From Paulinella micropora (Eukaryota; Cercozoa; Imbricatea; Euglyphida): a DNA stretch of 36,921 nucleotides. Numbering within the stretch: the stretch's first letter is position 1; every line of letters begins with the position of its first letter. Where the stretch lies: assembly GCA_009731375.1 (NCBI GenBank), contig BJOX01000284.1:134982-171902 (forward strand). Direction: 5' to 3'. Shown here piece by piece: positions 17,827-24,942 of the stretch. A program made the position numbers and the translations under genes. The notes under the pieces were generated by a model, which did not search any database, was not told the origin of the DNA, and worked only from the letters and a program-made list of their open reading frames with translations.

Positions 17827-19695
17827 TTAGATAAAAGTGTCAAAGCCGTAGCCGTTCTGGACTTTCAACTCATCTGCTTCTTTTTCTTTTAAGTCTGTCC
17901 AACCGCTGGCAAATTTAAAGCGGTTCCCTTTCGCCCGCTCTAACAAAAACCTAATACTATGCCATCCGCAAGTATCCGTTGTGTCGCTTTGGTTCTTAAC
18001 TTGATTAACCTTCATAAGCAGGTATGTGCTCGGCTTACTCTTTTCAATAAGTTGTTTCATTTGGTGTAGAAATAGCTCAGTCGGCTTATACAGTGCGAGC
18101 GGGTCGTAGATTTCAATAGTGTTGTCTTTAATTAGGTCAACCCAAACAGCAATCCAATGTGAGCCCGGTTGGCTTGACTTATCTAAGTTCATAATAAAGC
18201 CATACTTCTTTCTTTTTTCTGGATTCAATTTGTTTATTTCGTCGCTGGCAACAGTCCCCAAATACCAATCGTGCTTTTTCATAATGTTGTCTATTTCGTC
18301 AGTCATTAGCCCTCTGTAGGGGCCTCCTCCCCCTACAACCCCTGGATTTATATCTTTCTCATTTTGTGTTTGTGGTTGAATAGTGTCTACATCTATGGTG
18401 GGGGTTGGTTGCTCTTCTGTGGGTGGTGGTTGTTGCTCTTCTGTTGGTGCTGGTTGAACTTCCTCGGGGGTTGGTTGAACTTCCTCTACATCAGTGGTGG
18501 GGGTGCGGGGGCTTGCCCCTGCTGGTTGTATTTGGAATTCATTTGAAAGTGTTTTATATGTGTTTGGGTCGGCATACATTTTGTTTATTAGGGTATTTAC
18601 TAATTCTTTTTTCTTTGTTTTGGTCTTCCATTCACTTCGTTTCAAATGCTTTTTTATCATTATCTTAGTTAATATTTTTTTAATGATATCTTCCAATTTT
18701 TTCGCACCAGTTCCGCCCTGTGCTGTTAGACCTATTAAAGCATTTTCCAATTCTTCAAGTGTCATATCCGGGGTTATGTTAAGTTCACCCTGTCTAACAG
18801 CTATGATTTCTTGGATATAGCCTTTGGCCGTTCTGCCTTCAACATCTTTGTTTCCGTGTTTGCTTCCCCTCGTTTTCCACCCTAGTTTTTTCGCTAAACT
18901 ATTGACACTAATCTGTCTTTTCTTACCACCACTAGCAAATAGTGTTTGAGCTCTTTCTAGATTTGCTATAAATGCTTTTCTGTCCGCCTCCTCCGCTTTC
19001 TGTTCTGCTTCCATTGCTTGCTGTCTTAAATCGTCTTGTCGTTGTTTCGCTTCATCATTCCTTCTCTTAATCTCCTCAGCAAATGCTATGGCTTCTTCTT
19101 CGGACAAAACATACTGTCTTCCTTTTCTTTCCCTTTGTTTTCTTTCACTTCTTTTTAATTCACCTTTTACTTCATTCAATACTCTTGCTCTTTCAACCAA
19201 AGCATCGTTAATCGCATTTTGTCTTTTCATTTCTCCGTCAATATTAGCCAATCTTTGAGCTTGTGCTGTTTCGGTCTGTATGAGTGCGAGTTCATTTCTT
19301 TTCGTTTCTGCTTCTCGCTCTTCTATTTTCTTTTGTTGTTCTTTTGCTTCTTTGTCTTTCTTTTCTAGCTCGTGTAGGCGGTCATACTTTTCCAGTTTGA
19401 GTTTATCTAGCTGATTATTTACCTGATTGCGGTTCTCGTGTTCAAGACGGTTGAATTCGGACTTAATTATTCGCTCTTTCGTCTTTCGTGGTTTCTTTGG
19501 TTTGTTCATATATTTCAAAAACAGTTTAACGATTTGAAGTGTTGAGAGGTCATTTGTTTTCTCACCAAAGTTTAGATATGCTCGTTTGCCTTTTACTTTA
19601 ATATACGGCTTGCCATCTTTGGTTCTGTATATCCTCGGCGGTCGTTGTTTTCGCAGAGACTTCGCCTCCGCACCTCCACGAGTTTTGGTCTTCAT
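17827..19695 (-). CDS. PRO: Adenain-type cysteine protease with long coiled-coil N-terminal region
   Basis: 622 residues. The C-terminal ~160 residues are an adenovirus-protease-like (Ulp1 clan) domain: H513 in GSHWIAVWVD, D531 in IEIYDP, oxyanion Q569 and nucleophile C576 in DTCGWHSIRF. The Gln-Cys spacing of seven equals that of adenain. Upstream are a basic segment (1-75), a K/E/Q-rich coiled coil (about 75-250), a basic globular part (260-385) and a P/E/Q/T-rich linker (390-450). Polinton proteases are normally little more than the catalytic domain, so this is a fusion. Several Gly-Gly sites (RGGA at 6-9, SGGKK at 256, QGGTG at 327, VGGGGP at 454) resemble substrate sites of this clan and could let it cut itself into parts during virion maturation (inference). 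The start is the first ATG after an ATATATA motif (19696-19708). Confidence 0.9.
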   Translation of the reverse strand: MKTKTRGGAEAKSLRKQRPPRIYRTKDGKPYIKVKGKRAYLNFGEKTNDLSTLQIVKLFLKYMNKPKKPRKTKERIIKSEFNRLEHENRNQVNNQLDKLKLEKYDRLHELEKKDKEAKEQQKKIEEREAETKRNELALIQTETAQAQRLANIDGEMKRQNAINDALVERARVLNEVKGELKRSERKQRERKGRQYVLSEEEAIAFAEEIKRRNDEAKQRQDDLRQQAMEAEQKAEEADRKAFIANLERAQTLFASGGKKRQISVNSLAKKLGWKTRGSKHGNKDVEGRTAKGYIQEIIAVRQGELNITPDMTLEELENALIGLTAQGGTGAKKLEDIIKKILTKIMIKKHLKRSEWKTKTKKKELVNTLINKMYADPNTYKTLSNEFQIQPAGASPRTPTTDVEEVQPTPEEVQPAPTEEQQPPPTEEQPTPTIDVDTIQPQTQNEKDINPGVVGGGGPYRGLMTDEIDNIMKKHDWYLGTVASDEINKLNPEKRKKYGFIMNLDKSSQPGSHWIAVWVDLIKDNTIEIYDPLALYKPTELFLHQMKQLIEKSKPSTYLLMKVNQVKNQSDTTDTCGWHSIRFLLERAKGNRFKFASGWTDLKEKEADELKVQNGYGFDTFI

Positions 19696-19708
19696 ATTGT
19701 ATATATTA
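19696..19708 (-). promoter_or_regulatory. TATA-like motif upstream of protease
   Basis: TAATATATACAAT on the minus strand directly abuts the ATG at 19695 and closely resembles the strings before 8252 and 8650. Confidence 0.4.
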
Positions 19709-19758
19709 TTAGTAAAAAAATAATAGAAGGTTTAGTTTTTTATTTGAGTGGCTTGTCC

Positions 19759-20073
19759 CTACCTAAACTTAACGGCTCCTCCTCGTTGCTTGCCGTATCC
19801 TTGCTTCGCCGCAGCCCTCGCTACACGGTCCGCATAAGGAACTCCGACATCGCTGAGAAAAGTAGCACCCTTTGAAATCAATTGGTTCTTCTTGATAAAC
19901 CTATTAGCATCCAATATGGCTTGTCCGACTTTCTTCCAATTAACCTTCCCTTTTCCTGCTTGTTTCTTTTTTCCTTTCTTCTTGCCTCCTGCTTGCGGCA
20001 TTTTGACTGGGCTTGGATTGTATCCGATATTGTATCCCGCTGGTTGTGAAATAATCACTGGTGATGATGGCAT
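19759..20073 (-). CDS. Small basic virion protein (pVI/pX-like, predicted)
   Basis: 104 residues, very basic, with a Pro/Ile-rich start, then a Lys cluster (AGGKKKGKKKQAGKGK, about 28-43), then an amphipathic helical part (NWKKVGQAILDANRFIKKNQ) and a Gly-rich end (KQGYGKQRGGAVKF). Polintons and related viruses encode comparable small proteins with a Trp-containing amphipathic helix and a GYG/RGG tail, which are likened to the adenovirus core or membrane-lytic proteins. The AGG and RGG sites are candidate targets of the protease encoded directly downstream. A CTATATATAG motif abuts the start (20074-20083). The virion role is inferred from composition and position between ATPase and protease. 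Confidence 0.62.
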   Translation of the reverse strand: MPSSPVIISQPAGYNIGYNPSPVKMPQAGGKKKGKKKQAGKGKVNWKKVGQAILDANRFIKKNQLISKGATFLSDVGVPYADRVARAAAKQGYGKQRGGAVKFR

Positions 20074-20083
20074 CTATATATAG
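20074..20083 (-). promoter_or_regulatory. TATA-like motif upstream of small basic virion protein
   Basis: The palindromic CTATATATAG directly precedes the ATG at 20073, the strongest TATA-like string among the minus-strand genes. Confidence 0.4.
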
Positions 20084-20108
20084 TTCTGAAAAAAATAATT
20101 AAATCAAA

Positions 20109-20930
20109 TTACAAAAACCTTTTATTAAAATTCTGCCTTAGCTCGTCCGATACCGCATCCACATACAAAAAGTTAAATCGTTCTTTGGTCGCCTCGTGAT
20201 ATTTTTCAATGAAGTATTCAAGGTCATAGCCGAGGTCTAAATGTTTATACACAAGTTCTATTTTATCAACACTCTGTCCTGGAAAAATAAGAAGGTAGTC
20301 TAGCTGTTTAATCGCCTCAGGCCGTAAGTCGTTGAGATATTGCGAGCTCATAATCACCTTACTTTTATGATGCCTATTAGTCTTTAAAAGGTCGCTAACT
20401 GACTTATCTCTCAATCCTGAGCCGAGGTCATCTAACACAAACACGACTTCTGGTGTAATGTATTTGCTCGGTCTTTCTGCTGGGGCTTGTCTCTGTTTCT
20501 TTTCGTCCTCTTTTCCAAAATAAATAAACTTCGGCTTCGGTTCTTCTTTACCATCCTGAACAATTTCGCCTTCTTCTTGCTCCTCATCAGGTTTGTTGAG
20601 CTTATCTAACTCATAATCAATCACACTATACCCGTCTGCCTTCAAATATGTGTATATCGCCATTGGATTGCCTTTCTTCTTGAAGTGCTTAACCATTTCT
20701 TTGTAAATGTGGTCCTTATGTATCGTGCTGGCAATAATAACAATGCGGGTCTTTTTGTCCGTTGTTCGTTTCAGGATTTCAAACAGTGCGGTCGTCTTGC
20801 CACTCTTCTTGCGAGCGAGAAGAAATATATTGGCATACGGTTCATCAAATAACTTATATCCTTTTGCGAGTTTTTCCCCTTCGCCGTTTTGCTTGACTGG
20901 TTTCACCTTTACATTATTGATTTTCTCCAT
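20109..20930 (-). CDS. ATPase: FtsK/HerA-type genome-packaging ATPase
   Basis: 273 residues from the ATG at 20930; a GTG just upstream at 20933 is less likely. A P-loop reads LLARKKSGKTTAL (about 37-49 of the 20933 frame), with Ala instead of the first Gly, as in Polinton and poxvirus A32-type packaging ATPases. Walker B is VVFVLDDLG (about 163-171) and a downstream SSQ (196-198) fits the polar sensor residue. An acidic low-complexity insertion (DEEQEEGEIVQDGKEEPKPK, about 116-135) separates the two. It should pump DNA into the capsid. This copy is full length. A second copy at 22558-23307 lost its C-terminal ~58 residues through a tandem duplication whose breakpoint is at 20286. The upstream ATATAG is at about 20935-20940. 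Confidence 0.92.
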   Translation of the reverse strand: MEKINNVKVKPVKQNGEGEKLAKGYKLFDEPYANIFLLARKKSGKTTALFEILKRTTDKKTRIVIIASTIHKDHIYKEMVKHFKKKGNPMAIYTYLKADGYSVIDYELDKLNKPDEEQEEGEIVQDGKEEPKPKFIYFGKEDEKKQRQAPAERPSKYITPEVVFVLDDLGSGLRDKSVSDLLKTNRHHKSKVIMSSQYLNDLRPEAIKQLDYLLIFPGQSVDKIELVYKHLDLGYDLEYFIEKYHEATKERFNFLYVDAVSDELRQNFNKRFL

Positions 20931-20945
20931 CACTCTATATTTTTA

Positions 20946-21317
20946 TTATGCGATAAATTCCAAACAAATAACAATTCTTCCAGCTAGTTGGTCGGTCTCA
21001 ATATTACCGCTGTCTGTTTTAAGCACTTTAAACGAATACTGCCCGTCAGTCCAGCCGATATTTCCAAGATTATATCCGAGATTGGAAATGTTTGCCGTGG
21101 TGCTGTCTGCAAATGTGCCAATAATTCCAATGCGGTCCATATAAAGGATTTTTGTTTTTGTTTCAGTCAAGTCATTATAATAGTGGATAAACTTAACATT
21201 CATTCTTGTTGGTGTAAAATTCATTTGAATGTTTTTGTCAAATGTCTTGCTACCATTGACCCCGCCTGGAAAATCATTACTCAGAAAAATAATCCGCTGA
21301 TATTTATAGTCTGCCAT
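20946..21317 (-). CDS. Beta-rich protein of unknown function, copy 1 (123 aa)
   Basis: 123 residues, no Cys apart from one near the end, alternating hydrophobic/polar strands (YQRIIFLSNDFPGG, KFIHYYNDLTETKTKILYMD, RIGIIGTFADS) and no enzyme motif. It is encoded 12 bases upstream of the ATPase start on the same strand, so the two may share a transcript. Position among capsid genes and strand-rich composition suggest a minor virion protein; I do not recognise the family. The ATG at 21317 lies one base from the ATG of a divergent Cys-rich ORF at 21319. An identical copy lies at 23323-23694. Confidence 0.65.
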   Translation of the reverse strand: MADYKYQRIIFLSNDFPGGVNGSKTFDKNIQMNFTPTRMNVKFIHYYNDLTETKTKILYMDRIGIIGTFADSTTANISNLGYNLGNIGWTDGQYSFKVLKTDSGNIETDQLAGRIVICLEFIA

Positions 21318-21318
21318 T

Positions 21319-21564
21319 GTGATGCCCTCTATACTAATCTTTATAAACTTTTTATTAATTAATATTTCTGCTCGGACTGCTTGTGATTTCTATTCGCGGG
21401 TCAGTGCTAAAAAAAATGAAAGTTGTGTTTATTGTATCCAAAAGGGATGTGTGTATAAGCCTATGAGTGATTGGTGTGTTAGTTTTGATGAAGCTATTCC
21501 GCTAATCTGTGCTGGTGATGCTTCTTGGTATAAAATACAGCTATATGAATGTAATTCTATTTAA
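21319..21564 (+). CDS. Possible small secreted Cys-rich protein, copy 1 (81 aa)
   Basis: 81 residues. The N-terminus (MMPSILIFINFLLINISARTA) has the look of a cleavable signal peptide. The remainder carries seven Cys, spaced C-x12-C-x2-C-x4-C then three more, somewhat like a PSI (plexin-type) or other small disulfide domain. It is divergent from the beta-rich gene with adjoining start codons and lies before the GIY-YIG gene. Cys spacing is the only support; the region also has to serve as promoter for the minus-strand gene, and chance is possible. It is repeated exactly at 23696-23941. Confidence 0.35.
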   Translation: MMPSILIFINFLLINISARTACDFYSRVSAKKNESCVYCIQKGCVYKPMSDWCVSFDEAIPLICAGDASWYKIQLYECNSI

Positions 21565-21592
21565 AGATAACGAGAATAAACGATATAAAAGG

Positions 21593-22219
21593 ATGCCAGA
21601 CTACAAACAAGGTAAAATATATGCTATCAGGTCATATCAAACGGAGCAGGTGTATATTGGTTCAACCACTCAACCATTATACAAAAGACTTTATTCTCAT
21701 AAAAAAGAATATAAATGTTGGATGAATGGAAAATTTAATTATGTTTCGTCTTTTGAAATCGTCAATTTTGATGATGCTTATATTGAATTAATTGAAGAAT
21801 TTCCTTGTAATAACAAAATGGAACTTGAAAAAAGAGAAGGTGAATGTATTAGACAAACAGAAAATTGTGTAAATAAAATAATAGTAAGAAGAACTAAAAA
21901 CGAATACTATCAAGATAACAAAGAACAAATGACGCAGAAAATGAAAGAATACTATGGAAAAAATAAGGAACATTTAACACAGAAAATGAAAGAATATTAC
22001 GAAGAAAATAAAGAGCAATTATCACAGAACAGGAAAGGATACAGAGAACAGAATAAAGAATATTTATTAAAAAAGAAAAAAGAATATTATAAAGAAATAA
22101 GACAAAAAAAAATTACTTGTGAGTGTGGTTCAATTTTGTCAGTACATAGTTTATTACCTCATAAATCAAAGGAAATACATTATGACAATATGATCGGATT
22201 ATCCTCTTTTGGTTTTTAA
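21593..22219 (+). CDS. GIY-YIG endonuclease with repeat linker and zinc-finger-like tail, copy 1
   Basis: 208 residues from the ATG of MPDYKQGKIY; the frame is open further upstream (ATG at 21509), but the homologous gene at 31138 starts at the same MPDYKQGKIY. Motifs: KIY at 8-10, YIG at 21-23, Arg at 32 and catalytic E82 in LEKREGECIR. A linker of about four 13-14-residue repeats of the type NKEQLxQKxKEYY (about 108-165) is probably helical. The end carries CECG (176-179) with H190 and H196, a CxCG...H...H motif shared with the other GIY-YIG genes. It is inserted on the plus strand inside the minus-strand virion block, between the beta-rich and membrane-protein genes, as expected for a homing-type gene. 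Its stop lies one base from the convergent membrane-protein stop. Confidence 0.88.
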   Translation: MPDYKQGKIYAIRSYQTEQVYIGSTTQPLYKRLYSHKKEYKCWMNGKFNYVSSFEIVNFDDAYIELIEEFPCNNKMELEKREGECIRQTENCVNKIIVRRTKNEYYQDNKEQMTQKMKEYYGKNKEHLTQKMKEYYEENKEQLSQNRKGYREQNKEYLLKKKKEYYKEIRQKKITCECGSILSVHSLLPHKSKEIHYDNMIGLSSFGF

Positions 22220-22220
22220 T

Positions 22221-22565
22221 TTACTTCTTACCACCCCCAGAACTTGGAGAAGGTAAAACGATACCGACCATCAACGAAATGAGCCCCACATATACATTAG
22301 TTTGATTACAATCAAGATTATGGTTAGAAAGTTTTACGATCGCTAACGAGACTATGGCGATAATGATACCCATTTGAAATAAGTATTTAATAAGTCTGCT
22401 GTCAGTTTTTCGCTTAGTCAAACAGCAATCCCAGCTGTCCTCGTATTCGTGGTCTAATTTTTTTTCTTCCTGCTTAATTTGGACATCTAGCACACGGTTC
22501 TTCAACTCTGGTGTTAGTTCGCCTCCATCTACTTCTATGATTGGCGGTGGATGTAATCTAGGCAT
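22221..22565 (-). CDS. Two-helix membrane protein, copy 1 (114 aa)
   Basis: 114 residues. A soluble, partly charged N-terminal half (about 1-55, with a CC pair at 47-48) precedes two hydrophobic segments: YLFQMGIIIAIVSLAIVKL (about 61-79) and YVGLISLMVGIVLP (about 92-105), ending in a PSPSSGGGKK tail. Proteins with the ending 'LISLxxGxxLPxPS' recur in Polintons and related large eukaryotic viruses, but their role is not established; an internal-membrane or vertex role is a guess. The start codon overlaps the stop of the upstream fibre-derived frame (ATGCCTAG at about 22558-22565), suggesting coupled translation or polycistronic reading. An identical-looking copy is at 24598-24942. Confidence 0.72.
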   Translation of the reverse strand: MPRLHPPPIIEVDGGELTPELKNRVLDVQIKQEEKKLDHEYEDSWDCCLTKRKTDSRLIKYLFQMGIIIAIVSLAIVKLSNHNLDCNQTNVYVGLISLMVGIVLPSPSSGGGKK

Positions 22566-23307
22566 TTGTAAATACTTCTGCTCTTAGTTCTGCTAATTGG
22601 TTCGCTTGGTCTTGTAATATATTAAGTAAAGTTTTATTTTCTTTTTCTAAATTAACTACCTTAATAAGAAGGTAGTCTAGCTGTTTAATCGCCTCAGGCC
22701 GTAAGTCGTTGAGATATTGCGAGCTCATAATCACCTTACTTTTATGATGCCTATTAGTCTTTAAAAGGTCGCTAACTGACTTATCTCTCAATCCTGAGCC
22801 GAGGTCATCTAACACAAACACGACTTCTGGTGTAATGTATTTGCTCGGTCTTTCTGCTGGGGCTTGTCTCTGTTTCTTTTCGTCCTCTTTTCCAAAATAA
22901 ATAAACTTCGGCTTCGGTTCTTCTTTACCATCCTGAACAATTTCGCCTTCTTCTTGCTCCTCATCAGGTTTGTTGAGCTTATCTAACTCATAATCAATCA
23001 CACTATACCCGTCTGCCTTCAAATATGTGTATATCGCCATTGGATTGCCTTTCTTCTTGAAGTGCTTAACCATTTCTTTGTAAATGTGGTCCTTATGTAT
23101 CGTGCTGGCAATAATAACAATGCGGGTCTTTTTGTCCGTTGTTCGTTTCAGGATTTCAAACAGTGCGGTCGTCTTGCCACTCTTCTTGCGAGCGAGAAGA
23201 AATATATTGGCATACGGTTCATCAAATAACTTATATCCTTTTGCGAGTTTTTCCCCTTCGCCGTTTTGCTTGACTGGTTTCACCTTTACATTATTGATTT
23301 TCTCCAT
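22558..23307 (-). pseudogene. Chimeric ATPase-fibre reading frame at duplication junction
   Basis: The frame starts like the full ATPase (ATG at 23307) and keeps P-loop, Walker B and SSQ, but after DYLLI it continues in frame into the last 34 residues of the fibre (KVVNLEKENKTLLNILQ onwards, a coiled-coil end). The switch is at 22662/22663. It therefore lacks the C-terminal ~58 ATPase residues. It is either a truncated by-product of the tandem duplication or an assembly chimera. A fused coiled coil could in principle oligomerise or poison the intact ATPase, which is speculation. Confidence 0.85.
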
Positions 23308-23322
23308 CACTCTATATTTTTA

Positions 23323-23694
23323 TTATGCGATAAATTCCAAACAAATAACAATTCTTCCAGCTAGTTGGTCGGTCTCAATATTACCGCTGTCTGTTTTAAG
23401 CACTTTAAACGAATACTGCCCGTCAGTCCAGCCGATATTTCCAAGATTATATCCGAGATTGGAAATGTTTGCCGTGGTGCTGTCTGCAAATGTGCCAATA
23501 ATTCCAATGCGGTCCATATAAAGGATTTTTGTTTTTGTTTCAGTCAAGTCATTATAATAGTGGATAAACTTAACATTCATTCTTGTTGGTGTAAAATTCA
23601 TTTGAATGTTTTTGTCAAATGTCTTGCTACCATTGACCCCGCCTGGAAAATCATTACTCAGAAAAATAATCCGCTGATATTTATAGTCTGCCAT
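23323..23694 (-). CDS. Beta-rich protein of unknown function, copy 2
   Basis: Protein identical to the 20946-21317 gene, carried by the second unit of the tandem duplication. It lies directly upstream of the chimeric ATPase frame. Confidence 0.6.
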   Translation of the reverse strand: MADYKYQRIIFLSNDFPGGVNGSKTFDKNIQMNFTPTRMNVKFIHYYNDLTETKTKILYMDRIGIIGTFADSTTANISNLGYNLGNIGWTDGQYSFKVLKTDSGNIETDQLAGRIVICLEFIA

Positions 23695-23695
23695 T

Positions 23696-23941
23696 GTGAT
23701 GCCCTCTATACTAATCTTTATAAACTTTTTATTAATTAATATTTCTGCTCGGACTGCTTGTGATTTCTATTCGCGGGTCAGTGCTAAAAAAAATGAAAGT
23801 TGTGTTTATTGTATCCAAAAGGGATGTGTGTATAAGCCTATGAGTGATTGGTGTGTTAGTTTTGATGAAGCTATTCCGCTAATCTGTGCTGGTGATGCTT
23901 CTTGGTATAAAATACAGCTATATGAATGTAATTCTATTTAA
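23696..23941 (+). CDS. Possible small secreted Cys-rich protein, copy 2
   Basis: Protein identical to the 21319-21564 ORF; same caveats. Its presence here follows from the block duplication and is not independent evidence that it is a gene. Confidence 0.33.
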   Translation: MMPSILIFINFLLINISARTACDFYSRVSAKKNESCVYCIQKGCVYKPMSDWCVSFDEAIPLICAGDASWYKIQLYECNSI

Positions 23942-23969
23942 AGATAACGAGAATAAACGATATAAAAGG

Positions 23970-24596
23970 ATGCCAGACTACAAACAAGGTAAAATATATG
24001 CTATCAGGTCATATCAAACGGAGCAGGTGTATATTGGTTCAACCACTCAACCATTATACAAAAGACTTTATTCTCATAAAAAAGAATATAAATGTTGGAT
24101 GAATGGAAAATTTAATTATGTTTCGTCTTTTGAAATCGTCAATTTTGGTGATGCTTATATTGAATTAATTGAAGAATTTCCTTGTAATAACAAAATGGAA
24201 CTTGAAAAAAGAGAAGGTGAATGTATTAGACAAACAGAAAATTGTGTAAATAAAATAATAGTAAGAAGAACTAAAAACGAATACTATCAAGATAACAAAG
24301 AACAAATGACGCAGAAAATGAAAGAATACTATGGAAAAAATAAGGAACATTTAACACAGAAAATGAAAGAATATTACGAAGAAAATAAAGAGCAATTATC
24401 ACAGAACAGGAAAGGATACAGAGAACAGAATAAAGAATATTTATTAAAAAAGAAAAAAGAATATTATAAAGAAATAAGACAAAAAAAAATTACTTGTGAG
24501 TGTGGTTCAATTTTGTCAGTACATAGTTTATTACCTCATAAATCAAAGGAAATACATTATGACAATATGATCGGATTATCCTCTTTTGGTTTTTAA
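23970..24596 (+). CDS. GIY-YIG endonuclease, copy 2
   Basis: Same as the gene at 21593 except for one residue (NFGDAY in place of NFDDAY near residue 60), outside the catalytic motifs. All GIY-YIG key residues and the CxCG tail are kept. Confidence 0.86.
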   Translation: MPDYKQGKIYAIRSYQTEQVYIGSTTQPLYKRLYSHKKEYKCWMNGKFNYVSSFEIVNFGDAYIELIEEFPCNNKMELEKREGECIRQTENCVNKIIVRRTKNEYYQDNKEQMTQKMKEYYGKNKEHLTQKMKEYYEENKEQLSQNRKGYREQNKEYLLKKKKEYYKEIRQKKITCECGSILSVHSLLPHKSKEIHYDNMIGLSSFGF

Positions 24597-24597
24597 T

Positions 24598-24942
24598 TTA
24601 CTTCTTACCACCCCCAGAACTTGGAGAAGGTAAAACGATACCGACCATCAACGAAATGAGCCCCACATATACATTAGTTTGATTACAATCAAGATTATGG
24701 TTAGAAAGTTTTACGATCGCTAACGAGACTATGGCGATAATGATACCCATTTGAAATAAGTATTTAATAAGTCGGCTGTCAGTTTTTCGCTTAGTCAAAC
24801 AGCAATCCCAGCTGTCCTCGTATTCGTGGTCTAATTTTTTTTCTTCCTGCTTAATTTGGACATCTAGCACACGGTTCTTCAACTCTGGTGTTAGTTCGCC
24901 TCCATCTACTTCTATGATTGGCGGTGGATGTAATCTAGGCAT
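24598..24942 (-). CDS. Two-helix membrane protein, copy 2
   Basis: Second copy of the 22221 gene; the base difference near 24773 does not change the protein. Its ATG overlaps the end of the fibre gene (24935-24942, ATGCCTAG), which is the ancestral gene arrangement because this copy still adjoins the complete fibre C-terminus. Confidence 0.72.
   Translation of the reverse strand: MPRLHPPPIIEVDGGELTPELKNRVLDVQIKQEEKKLDHEYEDSWDCCLTKRKTDSRLIKYLFQMGIIIAIVSLAIVKLSNHNLDCNQTNVYVGLISLMVGIVLPSPSSGGGKK

Larger units (their letters stand above)
20286..22662. repeat. Tandem duplication, copy 1 (2,377 bp)
   Basis: Nearly identical to 22663-25039. The unit runs from within the ATPase gene, through the beta-rich gene, the Cys-rich ORF, the GIY-YIG gene and the membrane-protein gene, into the C-terminal end of the fibre gene. 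By eye only two base differences stand out (one Asp/Gly change in the GIY-YIG gene, one T/G near 22396). Confidence 0.95.

Noticed and set aside
20707-21362. Plus-strand frames opposite the ATPase and beta-rich genes
   Set aside because: Antisense shadows of better-supported genes with conserved motifs.
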